Source of the DNA: Verrucomicrobiota bacterium
GTDB lineage: Bacteria; Verrucomicrobiota; Verrucomicrobiia; Chthoniobacterales; Terrimicrobiaceae
Direction of reading: 5' to 3'
Assembly (NCBI GenBank): GCA_026398275.1
Contig: JAPLTF010000026.1
Location: 48,721 to 112,720, forward strand
DNA length: 64,000 nt
Part shown: positions 9,477 through 18,004 of the stretch, piece after piece
Layout: each line of letters starts with the position of its first letter
How positions within the stretch are numbered: position 1 is the first letter of the stretch
Translations under genes and position numbers: made by a program
The notes under the pieces: model-generated
Database searches by the model: none
Seen by the model: only the letters and a program-made list of their open reading frames with translations
Told to the model about the DNA's origin: nothing

Positions 9477-10170
9477 AAGAAAAAAGGGCCTCCATAACGG
9501 CCTTGGTGTCGCAAAAGTCCTCAAAAAGAAAGTCCGGCGAATGTTCGGCCAGGGCAGCCCGGTCATAGTTTCCGGTGGCGATCGCGACGGTCATTGCACC
9601 GATTGCCCGTCCGCATTCGATGTCTCGCGGGGTGTCGCCAATGACAAAAATCCTCCCGGGCTCGAAATCGATGCCGTGTTTTTCGGTCGCGCGCGCCTGG
9701 GCGAACTTGCCGAGCTCGTTGCGGTCGTGGTGGTCGTCCGCGAAGGCTCCGAATTCGAAATAGTCCCACACCCCGTAATGGCTGAGCTTGATCTCCGCTC
9801 CTTTGACCAGGTTGCCGGTCAGGAGCGCGATGACCGCGTCCGGGCGCTGCTTCAGGGCATCGAGGAGCGGGATGATTCCCGGCAGCACGCGCCCGGGATA
9901 TTTCGATATGCTATTGCCAAGATGGTGCAGGTAGCTGTCGAGCAGGGCTGCCGTGTTTTCTGGCGAAACCTCCAGACCGTGCCTCTCCAGGAGCGCGACC
10001 GCGATTCGCGCGTCGGTGGCTCCGGGCAGCGTGATGCTTTTTAAATCCTCCTGGACGCCGAACCGCACCGCCATGGCCTCGATCAGGGCGGATTCTCCGG
10101 CACCTCCGGAGGTGATCAGCGTGCCGTCGATGTCGAAGAGAAAGAGCCTCTGGCTATTCGCTGTCGCCAT
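9475..10170 (-). CDS. HAD-superfamily hydrolase, phosphoglycolate phosphatase-like
   Basis: About 231 residues from ATGGCGACAGCG. Motif I is FLFDIDGTL (nucleophile and acid/base Asp), motif II is the Thr in ALLTGN, motif III Lys lies in the region LGKFAQARATEKHG, and motif IV is FVIGDTPRDIECGRAIG. The helical cap type resembles Gph-like phosphatases acting on small phosphorylated metabolites; the actual substrate cannot be read. The start lies inside the 3' end of infC (17-base overlap), so it is probably co-transcribed with and translationally coupled to infC. Upstream in-frame starts exist, but all lie deeper within infC. Confidence 0.85.
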   Translation of the reverse strand: MATANSQRLFLFDIDGTLITSGGAGESALIEAMAVRFGVQEDLKSITLPGATDARIAVALLERHGLEVSPENTAALLDSYLHHLGNSISKYPGRVLPGIIPLLDALKQRPDAVIALLTGNLVKGAEIKLSHYGVWDYFEFGAFADDHHDRNELGKFAQARATEKHGIDFEPGRIFVIGDTPRDIECGRAIGAMTVAIATGNYDRAALAEHSPDFLFEDFCDTKAVMEALFS

Positions 10171-10747
10171 CGTCATGGTCCTCGGGTTCCGGCTCGAGGA
10201 TGTCGCCATGCTTGCTGAACTTCCGCTGTCTTTTGCCGGCCGGGAGCGGGCTCAATGTCATTCCGATCGCGCGACCGACGAGCTTCGGCTCCATATCAAC
10301 ATGGGCCATTCCGGCCAGATCCTCGCGGACCCGCTTGACGACCAGCACGCCGAGCTCCTGGTGGGCCATCTCGCGGCCGCGGAACTGCAGGTGGACTTTG
10401 ACTTTGTTCCCCTTGTCCAGAAAGTCCTCCGCATGGCGGACCTTCGTGAGGTAGTCGTGCTCGTCAATGTTCACCCGGAACTTGATCTCCTTGACCTTCG
10501 TGGTCGTCTGCTTTTTGTCCTTCTCCTGCTTGGAAAGGTCGTAGCGGAACTTCCCGAAATCAACGATCCGGCAGACCGGCGGCTGGGCGTTCGGCGCGAT
10601 CTCCACTAGATCCAGCCCCATGCTCCTGGCCCGTCGGATGGCCTCGTCCAGGCGCAGGACGCCCAGTTGCTCATTGCTTGATGCGACGATGACGCGCACT
10701 TCACGGGCGCGGATTCGTTCGTTGATTCGAATATCCTTTAAGTTAAT
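10154..10747 (-). CDS. infC: translation initiation factor IF-3
   Basis: IF-3 binds the 30S subunit, prevents premature 50S joining and checks the initiator codon. Both domains are recognisable: N-terminal INERIRAREVRVI and the C-terminal block beginning VKEIKFRVNIDEHDYLTK, with the conserved FRGREMAHQELG. The acidic tail DILEPEPEDHDDGDSE is an addition. The preferred start is an ATT codon at 10747, four bases after a perfect GGAGG (10752-10756), matching the rare AUU start of E. coli infC. That gives 197 residues. A GTG at 10789 would add 14 residues without a ribosome site. The usual partners thrS, rpmI and rplT are not next to it here. Confidence 0.93.
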   Translation of the reverse strand: MNLKDIRINERIRAREVRVIVASSNEQLGVLRLDEAIRRARSMGLDLVEIAPNAQPPVCRIVDFGKFRYDLSKQEKDKKQTTTKVKEIKFRVNIDEHDYLTKVRHAEDFLDKGNKVKVHLQFRGREMAHQELGVLVVKRVREDLAGMAHVDMEPKLVGRAIGMTLSPLPAGKRQRKFSKHGDILEPEPEDHDDGDSE

Positions 10748-10751
10748 AGGG

Positions 10752-10756
10752 CCTCC
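10752..10756 (-). promoter_or_regulatory. Shine-Dalgarno for the infC ATT start
   Basis: GGAGG on the minus strand, four bases upstream of the ATT codon. It supports initiation at the non-canonical codon, on which IF-3 discriminates and which allows IF-3 to repress its own synthesis in E. coli. Confidence 0.65.
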
Positions 10757-10951
10757 GGGGTTTGTTTGTGGACGGTTGTGTCCAGACACTGGTGAACAGG
10801 GGGCTGCACGATGCAGGGAAAGTTGGGTTCATGCGCGGCATGAATCAGCTTTTGCGAATAGAAAAATGCATGTTCAACTTGTCATCAATACGGGCGTGCG
10901 CAGGATGAGTGGAATTCGGGGCGGCACGCAAGAGCAAATTGCACCCGGCCA

Positions 10952-11587
10952 TCAAAATCCCGGATTCGGTCCGCCGACGCTTCCGGGTCCCTCGCCGCTG
11001 CCGGCTGTTCCCGGAGGGAGGTTTTTGCGCGGGCTCGTGTCGAGGAATGTGATCGCCCCGACACCGCCTTTGGCATCGGCGAGCGCGATGTAGTGGATGC
11101 GGCGATCCGCCTTGGGGAACAGCCACTCGCCATTGAATCTGGCGTAGCCCGCATTCAGCCCACGCAGGTCGGTGAGCTGCGGGACAGCCGCCCCGGTCCT
11201 CGTTGGCGGGCCGAACCGCTTGATGAGGTAATCCCGCAGCCCGTCCCAGCCACCGGCGCTTGTCAGGGTGTGCTCGGTCGGGCCGTTGAAATACCGGAGC
11301 TCCATCTTGCGCACGCGGCCGTCCTGGAATGTCAGCACGAGCATGCTGATGTAGGCGTTCGGCTTGTAGATCTCGTAAACCTCCCGGTCGCCTCCGGATA
11401 GCGGGCTTTTCTTTGCGCTCCCAAATTTCCGGACCACGCTTTTTCCGTCACCAAGCTTGACCCCCGCCACCTCGAGCTTTTTGAAAACCGTGTCGCCTGG
11501 CTTTGGCGCGGGCTTCTTGCCGCCCGTGGCGCATCCGGACAGCATTGCGGCTGCCAGAAGGAAGGTGAGGATGGAACGGGCGGACAT
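10952..11587 (-). CDS. predicted outer-envelope lipoprotein
   Basis: 211 residues starting MSARSILTFLLAAAMLSGCATG: a short basic start, a hydrophobic stretch and the lipobox LSGC, so a lipoprotein cleaved before Cys20 is expected. The mature part has a region (GDTVFKKLEVAGVKLGDG and following) that resembles SmpA/BamE-like small domains in pattern only, and a Pro/Gly-rich C-terminus. I do not recognise the family with confidence. It lies upstream of and on the same strand as infC, about 200 bases away, and is probably an independent unit. Confidence 0.75.
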   Translation of the reverse strand: MSARSILTFLLAAAMLSGCATGGKKPAPKPGDTVFKKLEVAGVKLGDGKSVVRKFGSAKKSPLSGGDREVYEIYKPNAYISMLVLTFQDGRVRKMELRYFNGPTEHTLTSAGGWDGLRDYLIKRFGPPTRTGAAVPQLTDLRGLNAGYARFNGEWLFPKADRRIHYIALADAKGGVGAITFLDTSPRKNLPPGTAGSGEGPGSVGGPNPGF

Positions 11588-11718
11588 GGTTTCGTGGAAG
11601 TTCCGTAATCGCAACACACCCCCGGAAAAAAGGCCAGAAGAGAATAGCCGGATAATTGTCGCCAGAAAGCGGTTGCATTTCCCCGCCGACGGGTCCAGTC
11701 TCCACGTCCATCTATTTT

Positions 11719-11874
11719 ATGAGTCAGCATCCCAGTTTGAAAGGCAAAGGGGCCATCCAGGCCAAGCGCAGTGTTTTGAAAAGGTTCGAGCGCGTCGATC
11801 TCTTGAAGAAGCGCGGTCAATTCAAAGACGGCCAGCGCGTGATCGGCCTGCCCAAGACGAAACCGGAGGATTAA
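11719..11874 (+). CDS. PVC-type small basic protein
   Basis: 51 residues: MSQHPSLKGKG, KRSVLKRFERVDLLKKRG and VIGLPKTK match the small basic protein conserved in Chlamydiae and Verrucomicrobia (the TIGR04137 type, often annotated simply as small basic protein). The core S-V-L-K-R-(F/Y)-E-(R/K) and the ending G-L-P-K are hallmarks. Its function is unknown; the high charge suggests association with nucleic acid or the ribosome. It sits 13 bases ahead of a pseudouridine synthase gene, a neighbour that would fit an RNA role. It is the best taxonomic marker in the window. Confidence 0.88.
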   Translation: MSQHPSLKGKGAIQAKRSVLKRFERVDLLKKRGQFKDGQRVIGLPKTKPED

Positions 11875-11887
11875 TTCCTCCCCGCCC

Positions 11888-12676
11888 ATGCGGCTGAACC
11901 GCTTTCTTGCCGCTGCGGGCCTCGGGTCCAGACGGTCCTGCGAAAATCTCATTGCGTCCGGCGCTGTCGCGATTAACGGCAGCCGCGTCGAAAAGCTGGC
12001 GACGGTGGTCGCCGACGGTGACGACGTCCGGGTCCACGGGCGCATCATCCGGGTTGCCAAACCGATGTATGTGCTCTTCCACAAGCCCCGCGGGTTTGTG
12101 GTGACCAAGTCCGATGAGCGCGGGCGGCGGACGATTTACGATCTTCTCCCCCCGGAGTTCACCACGCTTTTCCATGTCGGACGTCTCGACAGGGACAGCG
12201 AGGGCCTCCTCCTGCTCACCAACGACGGCGACCTTGCGCAGAAGCTCACGCATCCGTCCCACGGGATCGAGAAGGAATACGAGGTCACGCTCGACAAATC
12301 CTTCGACTCCGCGCACTCGGCCAAAATGATTCGAGGCATCTTCATCGAGGGCGGCCGCGGCCGCTTCGAGCGCATTCGCATCCTCGGTCCCGGCCGCGTC
12401 AGCGTCGTGCTCCGCCAGGGGATCAAGCGCCAGATCCGCCTCATGTTTTACGACATGGGCTACGAGGTCGAACGCCTCAAACGGACCCGGATCGGCAAGA
12501 TTGACGACGCGGGGATCCCCCCCGGCCACTTCCGGTTCCTCACCCCCCGCGAACTCCAGTCCCTCCAGGCGGAGAAAAATCCGGAGCCCGACGCGCGGAA
12601 ACCCCGCAGGCCGCGGCCGTCAGCATCCGCCCGCCCGAAGACCGGGAGGGCGAGGCTCCGTCCGAACCCAAATTAG
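11888..12676 (+). CDS. RsuA/RluB-family pseudouridine synthase
   Basis: 262 residues. An N-terminal S4 RNA-binding domain (MRLNRFLAAAGLGSRRSCE to about residue 60) is followed by the catalytic domain with HKPRGFVVT and the catalytic Asp in GRLDRDSEGLLLLTNDG. RQGIKRQIRLMF is the usual C-terminal motif. RsuA and RluB/E/F members isomerise a single uridine in 16S or 23S rRNA; the S4 domain and overall length favour the RluB type, but the target site is not certain. The last ~45 residues are a basic Pro/Arg/Ala tail, and the final codons are formed by a GGAG-type repeat (12645-12668) that also occurs elsewhere in the window. Confidence 0.9.
   Translation: MRLNRFLAAAGLGSRRSCENLIASGAVAINGSRVEKLATVVADGDDVRVHGRIIRVAKPMYVLFHKPRGFVVTKSDERGRRTIYDLLPPEFTTLFHVGRLDRDSEGLLLLTNDGDLAQKLTHPSHGIEKEYEVTLDKSFDSAHSAKMIRGIFIEGGRGRFERIRILGPGRVSVVLRQGIKRQIRLMFYDMGYEVERLKRTRIGKIDDAGIPPGHFRFLTPRELQSLQAEKNPEPDARKPRRPRPSASARPKTGRARLRPNPN
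12645..12668 (+). repeat. GGAG-type REP-like element within the gene end
   Basis: Starts GGAGGGCGAGGCTCCGTC. Its reverse complement matches 52344-52367 at 19 of 24 positions; a third copy lies at 16755-16778. This copy encodes part of GRARLRPNPN at the end of the pseudouridine synthase. Confidence 0.65.
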
Positions 12677-12802
12677 TCGGCTCGGACAGCCGACCGAAGG
12701 GAGACAGGCTTTCCGCAGAAAAGAGCGAAGCGTCCAAAGCCTCGCCCCTGCCAAAATCTTCTGCTTGAGTCGTCAGCCGCGCTCGCGTTGGATACTCGAA
12801 CC

Positions 12803-13207
12803 ATGAAGACCCTTGTCAGCAGCGTTCCCGACGGGCCGAAGGCGATCGGCCCCTACTCGCTCGGCGTGGTGGCCGGCGGGCCGTTTGTTTTTGTGTCCGG
12901 CATGACTCCGTTCAGCCCGGCGACCGGAAAAATCGAGCGGGGTTCGATCGCCGGGCAGACCGTGCTGGTCCTGGAAAACATCAAAAGAGTTCTCGGGGCC
13001 TCCGGGGCTTCGCTCGCCGATGTCGTGAGCTGCCGGGTCTATCTTTCGAGTCTCACGCCCGAAACATTCCGGGAGATGAACGAGGTTTACGCAGGCTACT
13101 TCGGCGATTCCCTGCCCGCCCGCGCAACGATCGGCGCCCAGCTCCTTGGATTCGATGTTGAAATCGAATGCGTGGCGGCTATTCCTACCCCAAACACATC
13201 CCTATGA
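12803..13207 (+). CDS. ridA: RidA-family reactive enamine/imine deaminase
   Basis: 134 residues beginning [19 protein letters not shown], a typical RidA start; a TTG 15 bases upstream is less likely. RidA hydrolyses the enamine/imine intermediates released by PLP-dependent dehydratases such as threonine dehydratase. The conserved PFSPATGKI, the LASLxDVV-like segment ([16 protein letters not shown]) and [10 protein letters not shown] with the substrate-carboxylate Arg are present. It forms a trimer in known members. Its stop overlaps the mscL start (ATGA, 13204-13207). Confidence 0.9.
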   Translation: MKTLVSSVPDGPKAIGPYSLGVVAGGPFVFVSGMTPFSPATGKIERGSIAGQTVLVLENIKRVLGASGASLADVVSCRVYLSSLTPETFREMNEVYAGYFGDSLPARATIGAQLLGFDVEIECVAAIPTPNTSL

Positions 13208-13614
13208 AAATCGCCCAGGAATTCCGTGAATTCATCTCACGCGGCAGCGTCGTGGACCTCGCTGTCGGTGTCATCATCGGTGCCGCCTTCGGCAAAATTG
13301 TCACCAGTCTGGTGCAGGACATCATCATGCCTCCGATTGGGGCCTTGATGAAGGGCATCAATTTCAACTCGCTCTTCATCTGCCTCAATGGAGTCACATA
13401 TGATTCCCTGGATGCTGCGAAAAAGGCCGGGGCTCCGGTGATCGGCTACGGTGCCTTTATCAATACGGCCATTGAATTTGTGATCGTTGCCGCCTGCGTC
13501 TTCGCGATTGTCAAAGCCGTCAACAAGATCAAGCGCGTCGAGTTTTCCGTCACGCCTCCCCCGACGAAGTCCGAGGTGCTCCTCGAAGAGATCCGGGATC
13601 TGCTCAAGAAGTAG
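13204..13614 (+). CDS. mscL: large-conductance mechanosensitive channel
   Basis: 136 residues with the two MscL transmembrane segments: [20 protein letters not shown] (TM1 pore helix) and [21 protein letters not shown] (TM2). N-terminal [10 protein letters not shown] and C-terminal EEIRDLLKK are also family hallmarks. It forms a pentameric inner-membrane pore that opens under hypo-osmotic tension. It is translationally coupled to ridA by an ATGA overlap. Confidence 0.96.
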   Translation: MKIAQEFREFISRGSVVDLAVGVIIGAAFGKIVTSLVQDIIMPPIGALMKGINFNSLFICLNGVTYDSLDAAKKAGAPVIGYGAFINTAIEFVIVAACVFAIVKAVNKIKRVEFSVTPPPTKSEVLLEEIRDLLKK

Positions 13615-13633
13615 GGCTCTGCTCTTCCTGGGG

Positions 13634-14230
13634 TTATCCCCTGGGCTGCGGCTGGGGCTTTTCTCCCGGGAGCGGGATCCCGGCGTAGAGGTCGCCCACC
13701 GTGCAGCGGAATCCGATGGACGGGATGTCCACCACGGCGTCCGGGGAGGCAAGGACTTCCGCCGACCAGTGCGCGGAGCGCCGGAAAATCGTGACCTCGG
13801 GGCGGATCTGGTCGATGAGAATGTACTCCTGGAGGGCGGGGATGTTTCGATACAGAAACCACTTTTCCCGGCGGTCCGTGCGTTCGGTAGATTGCGAGAG
13901 GACCTCGGCCACCACGGTCGGATCGGTTGCCAGCACGGCATCCGGCGAGAGCCCCGAGCAGTCCACCATCACGTCCGGGTAATAAACGGTTTCCTCCCCA
14001 TCGTAGTGGAGCTTCACCTTCATGTCGCTGATGAACGTCCGGCACGGTTTTCCTTTCAGGTGGGCGAGAAGGAGGCCCGCAAAGCTGAGGCTCAGCTGGT
14101 TGTGGACGGCCGTGCAGCCAGCCATGGCATAGACCTCGCCAGCCAGAAACTCGCTCTTTACCGGGGCGTTCGCCTCGGTTGCGAGATAGTCATCCAATGC
14201 AATGAGATCAGGCTTTCTGAGAGCTGTCAT
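13634..14230 (-). CDS. Uma2-family (DUF820) restriction-endonuclease-fold protein
   Basis: 198 residues. The segment SEFLAGEVYAMAGCTAVHN followed by YYPDVMVDCSG and VAEVLSQSTERTDRREKW, then LQEYILID, is the Uma2/DUF820 pattern: a PD-(D/E)xK nuclease-like fold with the Asp in YPDV and the Glu in VAEVLS as likely metal ligands. Such genes are often present in many copies, especially in cyanobacteria, Chloroflexi and PVC bacteria, and their biological role is unknown. It stands alone between mscL (convergent) and arsC. Confidence 0.85.
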   Translation of the reverse strand: MTALRKPDLIALDDYLATEANAPVKSEFLAGEVYAMAGCTAVHNQLSLSFAGLLLAHLKGKPCRTFISDMKVKLHYDGEETVYYPDVMVDCSGLSPDAVLATDPTVVAEVLSQSTERTDRREKWFLYRNIPALQEYILIDQIRPEVTIFRRSAHWSAEVLASPDAVVDIPSIGFRCTVGDLYAGIPLPGEKPQPQPRG

Positions 14231-14298
14231 GGCGACAGACTAACCCAAGCGGTCCGCACGGCCAAGAGCGAAAAGGCAGGCGCATCGGGCAGCTCGTC

Positions 14299-14736
14299 TC
14301 AGCCAACGAGCGCCGCGTCGCGCAACCCCGCCGCGTAGGCCTCAAAGACCAGTCGGATGCTGTCCCGGGTCCTGCGGAAAGCCTGGAGAACTTCCTCTTC
14401 CGTCCCGGTCGCATGCGCGGGATCCTCGAACCCCCAGTGATACCTTTTCACCTGTCCGGGAACAATCGGGCAGGCCTGGTCGGCGTTGCCGCAGACTGTG
14501 ACGACGATGTCCACTTTTCCATTGAGAAACTCGTTCATGTGCTTCGACGTGTGCCCGGAGATGTCGATCCCGATCTCGCGCATGACCTCGATCGCCTTGG
14601 GATGGACGTAGCCTGCAGGATTTGACCCTGCGCTGCGGACATCGAGCAGGTCGCCCGCGGCGGCGCGGAGAATGCCTTCGGCCATGTGGCTGCGGCAGGA
14701 GTTGCCGGTGCAGAGGATGAGGATGGTTGGTTTCAT
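14299..14736 (-). CDS. arsC: arsenate reductase, thioredoxin-coupled type
   Basis: 145 residues of the low-molecular-weight phosphatase fold. The catalytic P-loop is CTGNSCR, with the nucleophile Cys9 and Arg15. The later cysteines in [12 protein letters not shown] provide the intramolecular disulfide relay used by the Staphylococcus-type ArsC, which is recycled by thioredoxin. It reduces As(V) to As(III), the form exported by the Acr3 protein encoded 12 bases upstream. Last gene of the ars operon. Confidence 0.94.
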   Translation of the reverse strand: MKPTILILCTGNSCRSHMAEGILRAAAGDLLDVRSAGSNPAGYVHPKAIEVMREIGIDISGHTSKHMNEFLNGKVDIVVTVCGNADQACPIVPGQVKRYHWGFEDPAHATGTEEEVLQAFRRTRDSIRLVFEAYAAGLRDAALVG

Positions 14737-14748
14737 GGGTTTTGTGCT

Positions 14749-15831
14749 TTAAGCGATTTTGGTGTTCCCGCGGTCATACCACTCCCGGCTCGACGTGCAG
14801 ATGCGGCAGACGGAGAGCATGACCGGCACCTCGACGAGGACGCCCACCACCGTCGCGAGCGCGGCGGGCGACGTGGCCCCGAAGAGCGTGATTGCCACGG
14901 CGACGGCGAGCTCAAAAAAATTACTCGCGCCGATCAATGCGCCGGGCGTGGCCACGTTGTGCCTCACGCCGAACAATCGCATCAGTCCATACGCCAGACC
15001 GGAGTTGAAATACACCTGGATCAGGATCGGGATTGCGAGCAGCAGGACGGCTGTCCAGTTCGTGAGAAGGTTTTCCGCCTGGAAGGCGAAGATGAGCACA
15101 AGGGTCGCCAGCAGCGCAAAGATCGTTACGGGGCGGAACTTCGGCAGGAAGGATATCTCGAACCAGTCCAGCCCACGCGATTTGATCAGCAGGGCGCGGC
15201 TGATCCATCCAGATGCCAGTGGAATCACGATGAACACCACGACCGAGACAAACAGCACCTGGCCCGGGATCGTCACCCCGCTGACTCCCACGAGAAACAT
15301 GACGATCGGCGCAAAGGCGAAGACCATGATGAGGTCGTTGATGGCCACTTGCGCGAGTGTGTAGGGCCCGTCGCCATCGGTGAGGTAGCTCCAGACAAAG
15401 ACCATCGCGGTGCAGGGTGCGGCGGCGAGGATGATCAGCCCGGCGACATAGTTCTTTGCAGTCTCGGGATCGATCCAGCCCAGCCAGCGGGAGAAGAGCG
15501 TCTGGATGAAAAACCATCCGAGCAGCGCCATGCTGAACGGCTTCACCACCCAGTTCACAAACAGCGTGATGAAAAGCCCCTTCGGCCTCGCAAAGACTCC
15601 GCCGATCCCGCCGAAGTCGATTTTTAGCATCATCGGATAGATCATCAGCCAGATGAGCACGGCGATCGCGATGTTGACGTGAGAGCCTCGGCCGAACTCC
15701 ATTTCGCTGATCCGCCGCGTCAGGTCGGGTGCAAGCTTCCCGGCGGCCACGCCCACAACCATGCAGGCAAGGACCCAAAGCGAAAGGTAGCGCTCAAAAA
15801 AATCGAGCCGCTTCGTGGAGGGTGAGTTCAT
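14749..15831 (-). CDS. acr3: arsenite efflux transporter, ACR3 family
   Basis: 360 residues with about ten hydrophobic segments. LDFFERYLSLWVLACMVVGV at the start and APCTAMVFVWSYLTDGDGPYT, holding the conserved Cys, identify the ACR3 (BASS-superfamily) exporter rather than ArsB. It exports arsenite across the inner membrane. It starts inside an ATGA shared with the arsA stop. Pairing of Acr3 with ArsA and ArsD means the exporter may be ATP-driven here, as for ArsAB. Confidence 0.94.
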   Translation of the reverse strand: MNSPSTKRLDFFERYLSLWVLACMVVGVAAGKLAPDLTRRISEMEFGRGSHVNIAIAVLIWLMIYPMMLKIDFGGIGGVFARPKGLFITLFVNWVVKPFSMALLGWFFIQTLFSRWLGWIDPETAKNYVAGLIILAAAPCTAMVFVWSYLTDGDGPYTLAQVAINDLIMVFAFAPIVMFLVGVSGVTIPGQVLFVSVVVFIVIPLASGWISRALLIKSRGLDWFEISFLPKFRPVTIFALLATLVLIFAFQAENLLTNWTAVLLLAIPILIQVYFNSGLAYGLMRLFGVRHNVATPGALIGASNFFELAVAVAITLFGATSPAALATVVGVLVEVPVMLSVCRICTSSREWYDRGNTKIA

Positions 15832-17690
15832 CGTAGTGTTGGTTGGAGTGAGGTGAAAGCCGGGCCGGTCTCGCGGACAAGAGCAAGTAGCGCGGGGGTG
15901 CCGACAGGCTCATCGGCCTGCCAGCGGATCAAGGCGACACGCTTTGCAAGATGATCAACAACCTCCCGCAGGTAGCGCTGCTCCGCCATCTCGCGCTGGC
16001 GCAGCAGTGGATCGTTCGACCCGCACTCGAAAAGGCTCTGATTGATGATCCAGCCGAATGGCTCAATCCGCGCGCGGCGAAGATCTTCCTGCAAGGCCGC
16101 GGCCTCATGCACCGGGGTGGCCTCCGGAAGCGTGACCAGAAGAATGCGCGTGAACTCCGGATCGCGCAGCCGGTCGAGCAGTCGCAGGACCCCCTCGGGC
16201 TGGGTCGAGCGCGCCTGGCGGTTCAGCTCGCGCTGATAGGATTCCGTCGCGTCGAGCAGGAGCAGTGTGTGGCCGGTCGGGGCCGTGTCGAGAACAACAA
16301 ATTTGTCCTTCCCCTTCGCCACCTCGCGGGCAAACGCGCGGAATACCGCAATCTCCTCGGTGCAGGGAGAGCGAAGATCCTCCTCCAGCAATGCCAGACC
16401 GGCCTTGTCCATATTCGCTCCCGCGGTTGTGAGGACGTGACGCCGATACGCTTCGGTCTCCGCAACCGGGTCGATGCGGCCAACCGTCAACCCCGTCACC
16501 TCGCCTGAAAGGGCTTCCGCGACATGGGCCGCCGGGTCCGTCGTCGAAAGATGCACGGCGTGTCCCCGCTCCGCCAATGCGACGGCAATCGCTGCCGCGA
16601 TGGTTGTCTTCCCAACCCCTCCCTTGCCCATCGTCATGATGACTCCGCGCCCCGGGGCGGAAAGTTCGGCGATCAGATCGTCCAGCGAAGAGAAGTCCAG
16701 CCTTGGAGGGATGGCCGCCGTGCCGTCCCATTTTTCGGATTGAGGTGACGAGTGGGCGCTGACGGCGCATCGCCCTCCAATCGGATCCGTCGTCTCCTCA
16801 AAAATCGACCGCAGGCCTTCGATGCCGAGAATGTTCTTTGGCCTCAATGCCACCGTGGATACCGGGAGCGATCCGAGAAACCCGGAGGCCCGCTCCAATG
16901 CGGAGTCTCCTCTCCTTTGCAGCGCGCCTGCCAGCGCATCCGCAGGGCCGCTGGCCTCGAAGACCCCGTTGATGACCAGCATCTGGTTCCCGATTCCAAG
17001 TTCGCGCAATTCCCGTGACGTGCGTTCCGCCTCGCGCAGCGATGCCGCCTGCGGCCGGCTCACCAGCACAAGGGTCGTGAGGTTTTTGTCGGCAAGCGTT
17101 TCGACCGCCGCCGAGTAAACGGCCCGCTGCTTTTCGAGTCCCGCCAGCGGGCCGAGGCAGGAGGCCCCGCTCGTGTTTTCATCGAGGAATTGGTCCCACG
17201 CCTTCGCCAGGCTCATGAGCCGGAGCGTGTGGCCGGTGGGAGCGGTGTCGAACACGATGTGATCAAAACTTTGCCCTACTTCAGGGTTTCCGATCAGCCC
17301 CGTGAACTCATCGAACGCGGCGATCTCCACCGTGCACGAACCGGACAGCCCCTCCTCCATGCTCCGCAGCGCCGCCTCCGGCAAAATCCCGCGCATCGGC
17401 CCGATCACCCGCTCGCGGTAGGCGCGCGCCGCCTCCTCCGGGTCGATGTTCAATGCCGACAGTCCGCTCATTCCCGGAATCAGTGTCGGTGTATTGGACA
17501 GTGCCACGCCGAAGACCTCGTCGAGATTCGAGGCGGGATCCGTGCTGACGAGCAGAACCCGCCGCCCACTCTCCGCAAGACGCAGCGCGGTCGCGCAGGA
17601 AAGGGAGGTTTTTCCAACACCCCCCTTGCCCGTAAAAAAAAGATACCGGGTCCAGTCCGCCCGCCTTGCGGAAAATGCCGGGAAACTCAC
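15828..17690 (-). CDS. arsA: arsenite-activated ATPase, two-domain ArsA
   Basis: 620 residues; the GTG start at 17690 forms a GTGA overlap with the arsD stop, so the longer in-frame extension is rejected. Two homologous P-loop halves are present: GKGGVGKT at residues 21-28 and MGKGGVGKTT around residue 350. Each half has STDP and the DTAPTGHT signature, and the As(III)-responsive Cys in SCTVE and PCTEE is conserved. ArsA binds As(III), hydrolyses ATP and energises the membrane exporter. The linker between halves (about residues 300-325) contains a GGAG-type REP-like element (16755-16778). Confidence 0.95.
   Translation of the reverse strand: MSFPAFSARRADWTRYLFFTGKGGVGKTSLSCATALRLAESGRRVLLVSTDPASNLDEVFGVALSNTPTLIPGMSGLSALNIDPEEAARAYRERVIGPMRGILPEAALRSMEEGLSGSCTVEIAAFDEFTGLIGNPEVGQSFDHIVFDTAPTGHTLRLMSLAKAWDQFLDENTSGASCLGPLAGLEKQRAVYSAAVETLADKNLTTLVLVSRPQAASLREAERTSRELRELGIGNQMLVINGVFEASGPADALAGALQRRGDSALERASGFLGSLPVSTVALRPKNILGIEGLRSIFEETTDPIGGRCAVSAHSSPQSEKWDGTAAIPPRLDFSSLDDLIAELSAPGRGVIMTMGKGGVGKTTIAAAIAVALAERGHAVHLSTTDPAAHVAEALSGEVTGLTVGRIDPVAETEAYRRHVLTTAGANMDKAGLALLEEDLRSPCTEEIAVFRAFAREVAKGKDKFVVLDTAPTGHTLLLLDATESYQRELNRQARSTQPEGVLRLLDRLRDPEFTRILLVTLPEATPVHEAAALQEDLRRARIEPFGWIINQSLFECGSNDPLLRQREMAEQRYLREVVDHLAKRVALIRWQADEPVGTPALLALVRETGPAFTSLQPTLR
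16755..16778 (-). repeat. GGAG-type REP-like element in the arsA linker
   Basis: On the minus strand it reads GGAG, then a GGCG...GCGCC imperfect stem around a loop with GCGCCGTC. It matches the intergenic copy at 52344-52367 at 21 of 24 positions and encodes residues around 305-312 between the two ATPase halves. Confidence 0.65.
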
Positions 17691-18004
17691 GACTCCGCAC
17701 CCGCCGCCTGCAGCCAGCGCTCCCGCTCCGCGGCATCGGGGTATTTGCCTTTCGAGACGACTTCGCCGTCCCAAAAAAGGAGCGGGAGTGCCGCGACGCC
17801 TTCCGTTTCGAGCAGCGCCTTGACCTTTGGGTTTTGCACAAAGGCCATCGGCTGCTGCCCGAGCCCGTAGCGCTCCACGGCAATTCCGCCTGCAGTGAGT
17901 TGGTTCAGAAGCGCGGAAAACTGCGCAAGATCGGGATCGACATCCGGCCCGCAAACCCCGGTCGAACAGCACATCGGCGGATCATAAACTTGAATGGTTT
18001 TCAT
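17687..18004 (-). CDS. arsD: ArsD arsenic metallochaperone
   Basis: 105 residues. The vicinal cysteines CC at positions 12-13 and Cys18 in DPPMCCSTGVCGPDVDP are the As(III)-binding site through which ArsD delivers arsenite to ArsA. The thioredoxin-like remainder (FVQNPKVKALLETEG, LPLLFWDG) is typical. The start codon overlaps the arsR stop and its own stop overlaps the arsA start, so all three are coupled. The distal cysteine pairs of longer ArsD proteins are absent, which is common. Confidence 0.94.
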   Translation of the reverse strand: MKTIQVYDPPMCCSTGVCGPDVDPDLAQFSALLNQLTAGGIAVERYGLGQQPMAFVQNPKVKALLETEGVAALPLLFWDGEVVSKGKYPDAAERERWLQAAGAES

